A DNA stretch of 64,000 bases from CBDDEC01 sp965198045 (GTDB lineage: Bacteria > Chloroflexota > Dehalococcoidia > UBA2979), in assembly GCA_965198045.1 (NCBI GenBank), contig CBDAOL010000006.1:131937-195936 (forward strand), in the 5' to 3' direction. The notes beneath the pieces were generated by a model, which saw only the letters and a program-made list of their open reading frames with translations, did not search any database and was not told the origin of the DNA. Made by a program: the position numbers and the translations under genes. This document shows positions 62,491-64,000 of the stretch, one piece after another; position 1 is the first letter of the stretch; each line of letters opens with the position of its first letter.

Positions 62491-62946
62491 GTGGACAGCG
62501 CATATGACGTCGATCGCGAGGCCCTGATCGAAGCGATCGGCTCTCAGGACCACCTCATCTTCCGCTTCACGATCGTGCAGCAGCGGCTCCTCGTCGACTT
62601 CCGCTCCAACGAGCACACCGGCCCCGGCGTACACCTCCTGCCTCCGGTGCGTTCGATGCGGGAGCGGGTCGCCTCGATCGCCAAAGCGCGCCCCGATTTC
62701 CCGCGTCCGGAGCAGATTTACGTCGTCGGATGGCCCCTCCGCGTGGCCGCGCTCGAACGCCTCGACGTGCTGCAGCCGATGCGCGACCGGCTCGCTGACC
62801 TCGGCGCCGAAGAACAGGTCGAACGCCTCGACCGCGCCTACCGGGAGCTGCTCGAGGATGAGCGACAGGAGCTGCACCGCGCGGTGACCGGCGAGGGTTA
62901 TCGCACGATCTGGCCGACGCCGCCCGACTCAGAAGCGAACGGCTGA
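62491..62946 (+). CDS. Hypothetical protein
   Basis: A 151-residue protein starting at GTG only seven bases after a TATCCT hexamer, so translation may be leaderless. It has a beta start (DHLIFRFTIVQQRLLVDFRS), a Pro-rich middle (PDFPRPEQIYVVGWPLRV) and a long C-terminal helix (LADLGAEEQVERLDRAYREL). I do not recognise a family. The zincin gene follows 10 bp later, which suggests a two-gene unit. Confidence 0.6.
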   Translation: MDSAYDVDREALIEAIGSQDHLIFRFTIVQQRLLVDFRSNEHTGPGVHLLPPVRSMRERVASIAKARPDFPRPEQIYVVGWPLRVAALERLDVLQPMRDRLADLGAEEQVERLDRAYRELLEDERQELHRAVTGEGYRTIWPTPPDSEANG

Positions 62947-62956
62947 CCACCGACCG

Positions 62957-63334
62957 ATGCAGCCCGCACGCTTCGAACGCCTCGTGCATGCCGCCGTCGA
63001 GGGCCTGCCGGCCGAATTCGCACGCTACCTCGACAACGTGCAGGTGATCGTGCGCCCCTTCCCCACGCGCGAGGATCTCGATGAGGGCGGCATCGATCCT
63101 GAAAGCAGCGAGGCGGACGAGGGACTGTTCGGCCTCTACATCGGCATCCCGCTGGTCGACCGCGCGGACTACCACATGGTGCTGCCCGACCGCATCGTCA
63201 TCTACCAGGAACCCCTCGAAGGGGCCTTCCGCGACGAGGAGCTCGAGCACGAGATCCAGGTCACGGTCGTCCACGAGATCGCGCACCACTTCGGCATCGA
63301 CGACGACCGCCTGCACGAACTCGGGCTCGGCTGA
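62957..63334 (+). CDS. Minimal zincin-type metallopeptidase family protein
   Basis: A 125-residue protein of the small zincin family (DUF1025-like). The metal motif is VHEIAHHFGIDDDRLHELG near the C-terminus, i.e. HExxHxxGxxD, and GLFGLYIGIPLVDR plus RIVIYQEPLE form the upstream beta part. Such minimal metallopeptidases are common but uncharacterised. Typical length is 115-135. ATG lies 10 bp after the previous stop. A HAD gene follows 22 bp later. Confidence 0.88.
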   Translation: MQPARFERLVHAAVEGLPAEFARYLDNVQVIVRPFPTREDLDEGGIDPESSEADEGLFGLYIGIPLVDRADYHMVLPDRIVIYQEPLEGAFRDEELEHEIQVTVVHEIAHHFGIDDDRLHELGLG

Positions 63335-63356
63335 GCGCCCTCGACCGGACTGGCGA

Positions 63357-64000
63357 ATGACCGCGGTACTCTTTGATCTCTACGAGACGCTCGTCACTGA
63401 GTACGATCCGAACTTCCAGCAGCCGCCTCACCCTGGGACACGCCTGGGGGTCGACCCAACCGAGTTCGATCGCGCCTGGCGAGGGACGTACGACGCGCGG
63501 ATGCGGGGAGGCCTTGCGAGCTACGCGGATGTCCTACGGCACATCGTCAGTTCGATCGGCGGCACAGTCGATGAGCGTGTGGTCGCCGAGTTGGCCGCCG
63601 AGCGCGCAGCGAAGAAGGCAGTGCCGTTCGGCGACATCGATCGCGATGTTCTTGGGATGCTCGACCGTCTCCGTGAACGCGGGTTCCCGATCGCGATTGT
63701 GACAAACGCGATGGAGGAGGAGTGTGCAGAGCTTCCCTCTTCCGAGCTGTCATCGCGCGTGGACCGGGTCATTATCTCGGCGCAAGTCGGCTCGGTGAAG
63801 CCAGAGTCCGCAATCTACGCGGCGGCGTGCGAGCAACTCGGCCGGCATCCGATCGATGTCGTGTTCGTCGGCGGTGGTGGAAGCGACGAGCTCGCAGGGG
63901 CGAGGGCGCTGGGGATGCGAGCGCTGTGGGCGACGTGGTTCCTGGACCGCTGGCCCTCGTGGCGAGTCTGCCGGAGGTGCCAGCTGGCGTTGAACGAGTT
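63357..64000 (+). CDS. HAD-superfamily hydrolase, cut by window edge
   Basis: The frame runs open from an ATG to the last base (214 residues so far). Motif I is LFDLYETLV with Tyr where the second Asp usually stands, motif II FPIAIVTNAMEEE, motif III GSVKPESAIYAAACEQLG and motif IV VFVGGGGSDELAGA. Motif IV here lacks the first aspartate (GD to GG), so acid-base chemistry may be altered. A cap helix bundle lies between I and II. C-terminal end unknown. Codon use is a little less GC3-rich than its neighbours. Confidence 0.8.
   Translation, partial: MTAVLFDLYETLVTEYDPNFQQPPHPGTRLGVDPTEFDRAWRGTYDARMRGGLASYADVLRHIVSSIGGTVDERVVAELAAERAAKKAVPFGDIDRDVLGMLDRLRERGFPIAIVTNAMEEECAELPSSELSSRVDRVIISAQVGSVKPESAIYAAACEQLGRHPIDVVFVGGGGSDELAGARALGMRALWATWFLDRWPSWRVCRRCQLALNE

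Overview
This is a GC-rich bacterial chromosome segment (clearly above 65% GC by eye), with genes packed on both strands, frequent 1-4 bp stop/start overlaps and many GTG or TTG starts. Gene content suggests a member of the Chloroflexota, perhaps near the Dehalococcoidia. The clues are a holB-ricT pair, an archaeal-type fructose-bisphosphate aldolase/phosphatase homologue, a small SWIM protein, a CxxC zinc-ribbon protein, an alpha/beta-hydrolase fused to a class III cyclase, a T-box before ileS, and CIRCE before groES. The phylum call is inference; no rRNA or other decisive marker lies in the window.

Layout. 0-5.7 kb: RidA and DinB-like proteins, a rhodanese, and the minus-strand run lysA-holB-ricT. 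5.8-8.3 kb: a frameshifted propeller lipoprotein gene and two secreted proteins of unknown function. 8.3-16.1 kb: plus-strand genes for base-excision repair (MutY-like, Tag-like), a metallo-beta-lactamase fold hydrolase, the hydrolase-cyclase fusion with a tiny HTH gene, a PEP-utilising swivel-domain protein and an M16 peptidase, closed by a strong terminator. 16.2-18.4 kb: groES-groEL under CIRCE. 18.4-25.5 kb: an XRE regulator and DUF2851 pair, tsaD, a PP2C-like/NHL membrane protein, moaA and moaC. 25.5-28.1 kb: fbp, fbpAP and rdgB, which appear to lead into moaA-moaC as one operon. 28.3-35.2 kb: DUF1122, folC, fabF, SWIM, thpR, an amidohydrolase, scpB and ylxP. 35.2-35.8 kb: a lower-GC intergenic island with a near-consensus promoter, a long leader, a 44-residue protein gene and structured RNA. 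35.8-41.3 kb: a frameshifted rimO, a RodZ-like protein, a dehydrogenase, rpsT and murJ. 41.4-52.0 kb: zinc ribbon, phosphotransferase, T-box-ileS, YihY, proB-kinase-proA and a HAD hydrolase. 52.0-56.8 kb: a flippase-like protein, split transketolase, two LexA-type boxes between a small zinc ribbon and a two-helix membrane protein, and glycerate kinase. 56.8-59.6 kb: a ferritin-like diiron gene cut by an IS1182-type element. 59.7-64 kb: acyl-CoA dehydrogenase, a lipoprotein, a minimal zincin and a HAD hydrolase cut by the window edge.

Most of the window is housekeeping: proline and lysine synthesis, folate, fatty acid synthesis, t6A tRNA modification, molybdopterin, cell-wall lipid II export, chaperonins and gluconeogenesis. 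The unusual material is in four places: the 35.2-35.8 kb small-ORF locus, the fbpAP/fbp pair in which fbpAP seems to have lost metal ligands, the LexA-box divergent pair at 55.3 kb, and the fresh IS insertion at 57.9 kb, whose removal restores an intact 385-residue reading frame. Two genes (5.8-7.0 kb and rimO) carry frameshifts that could be true decay or base-call errors.
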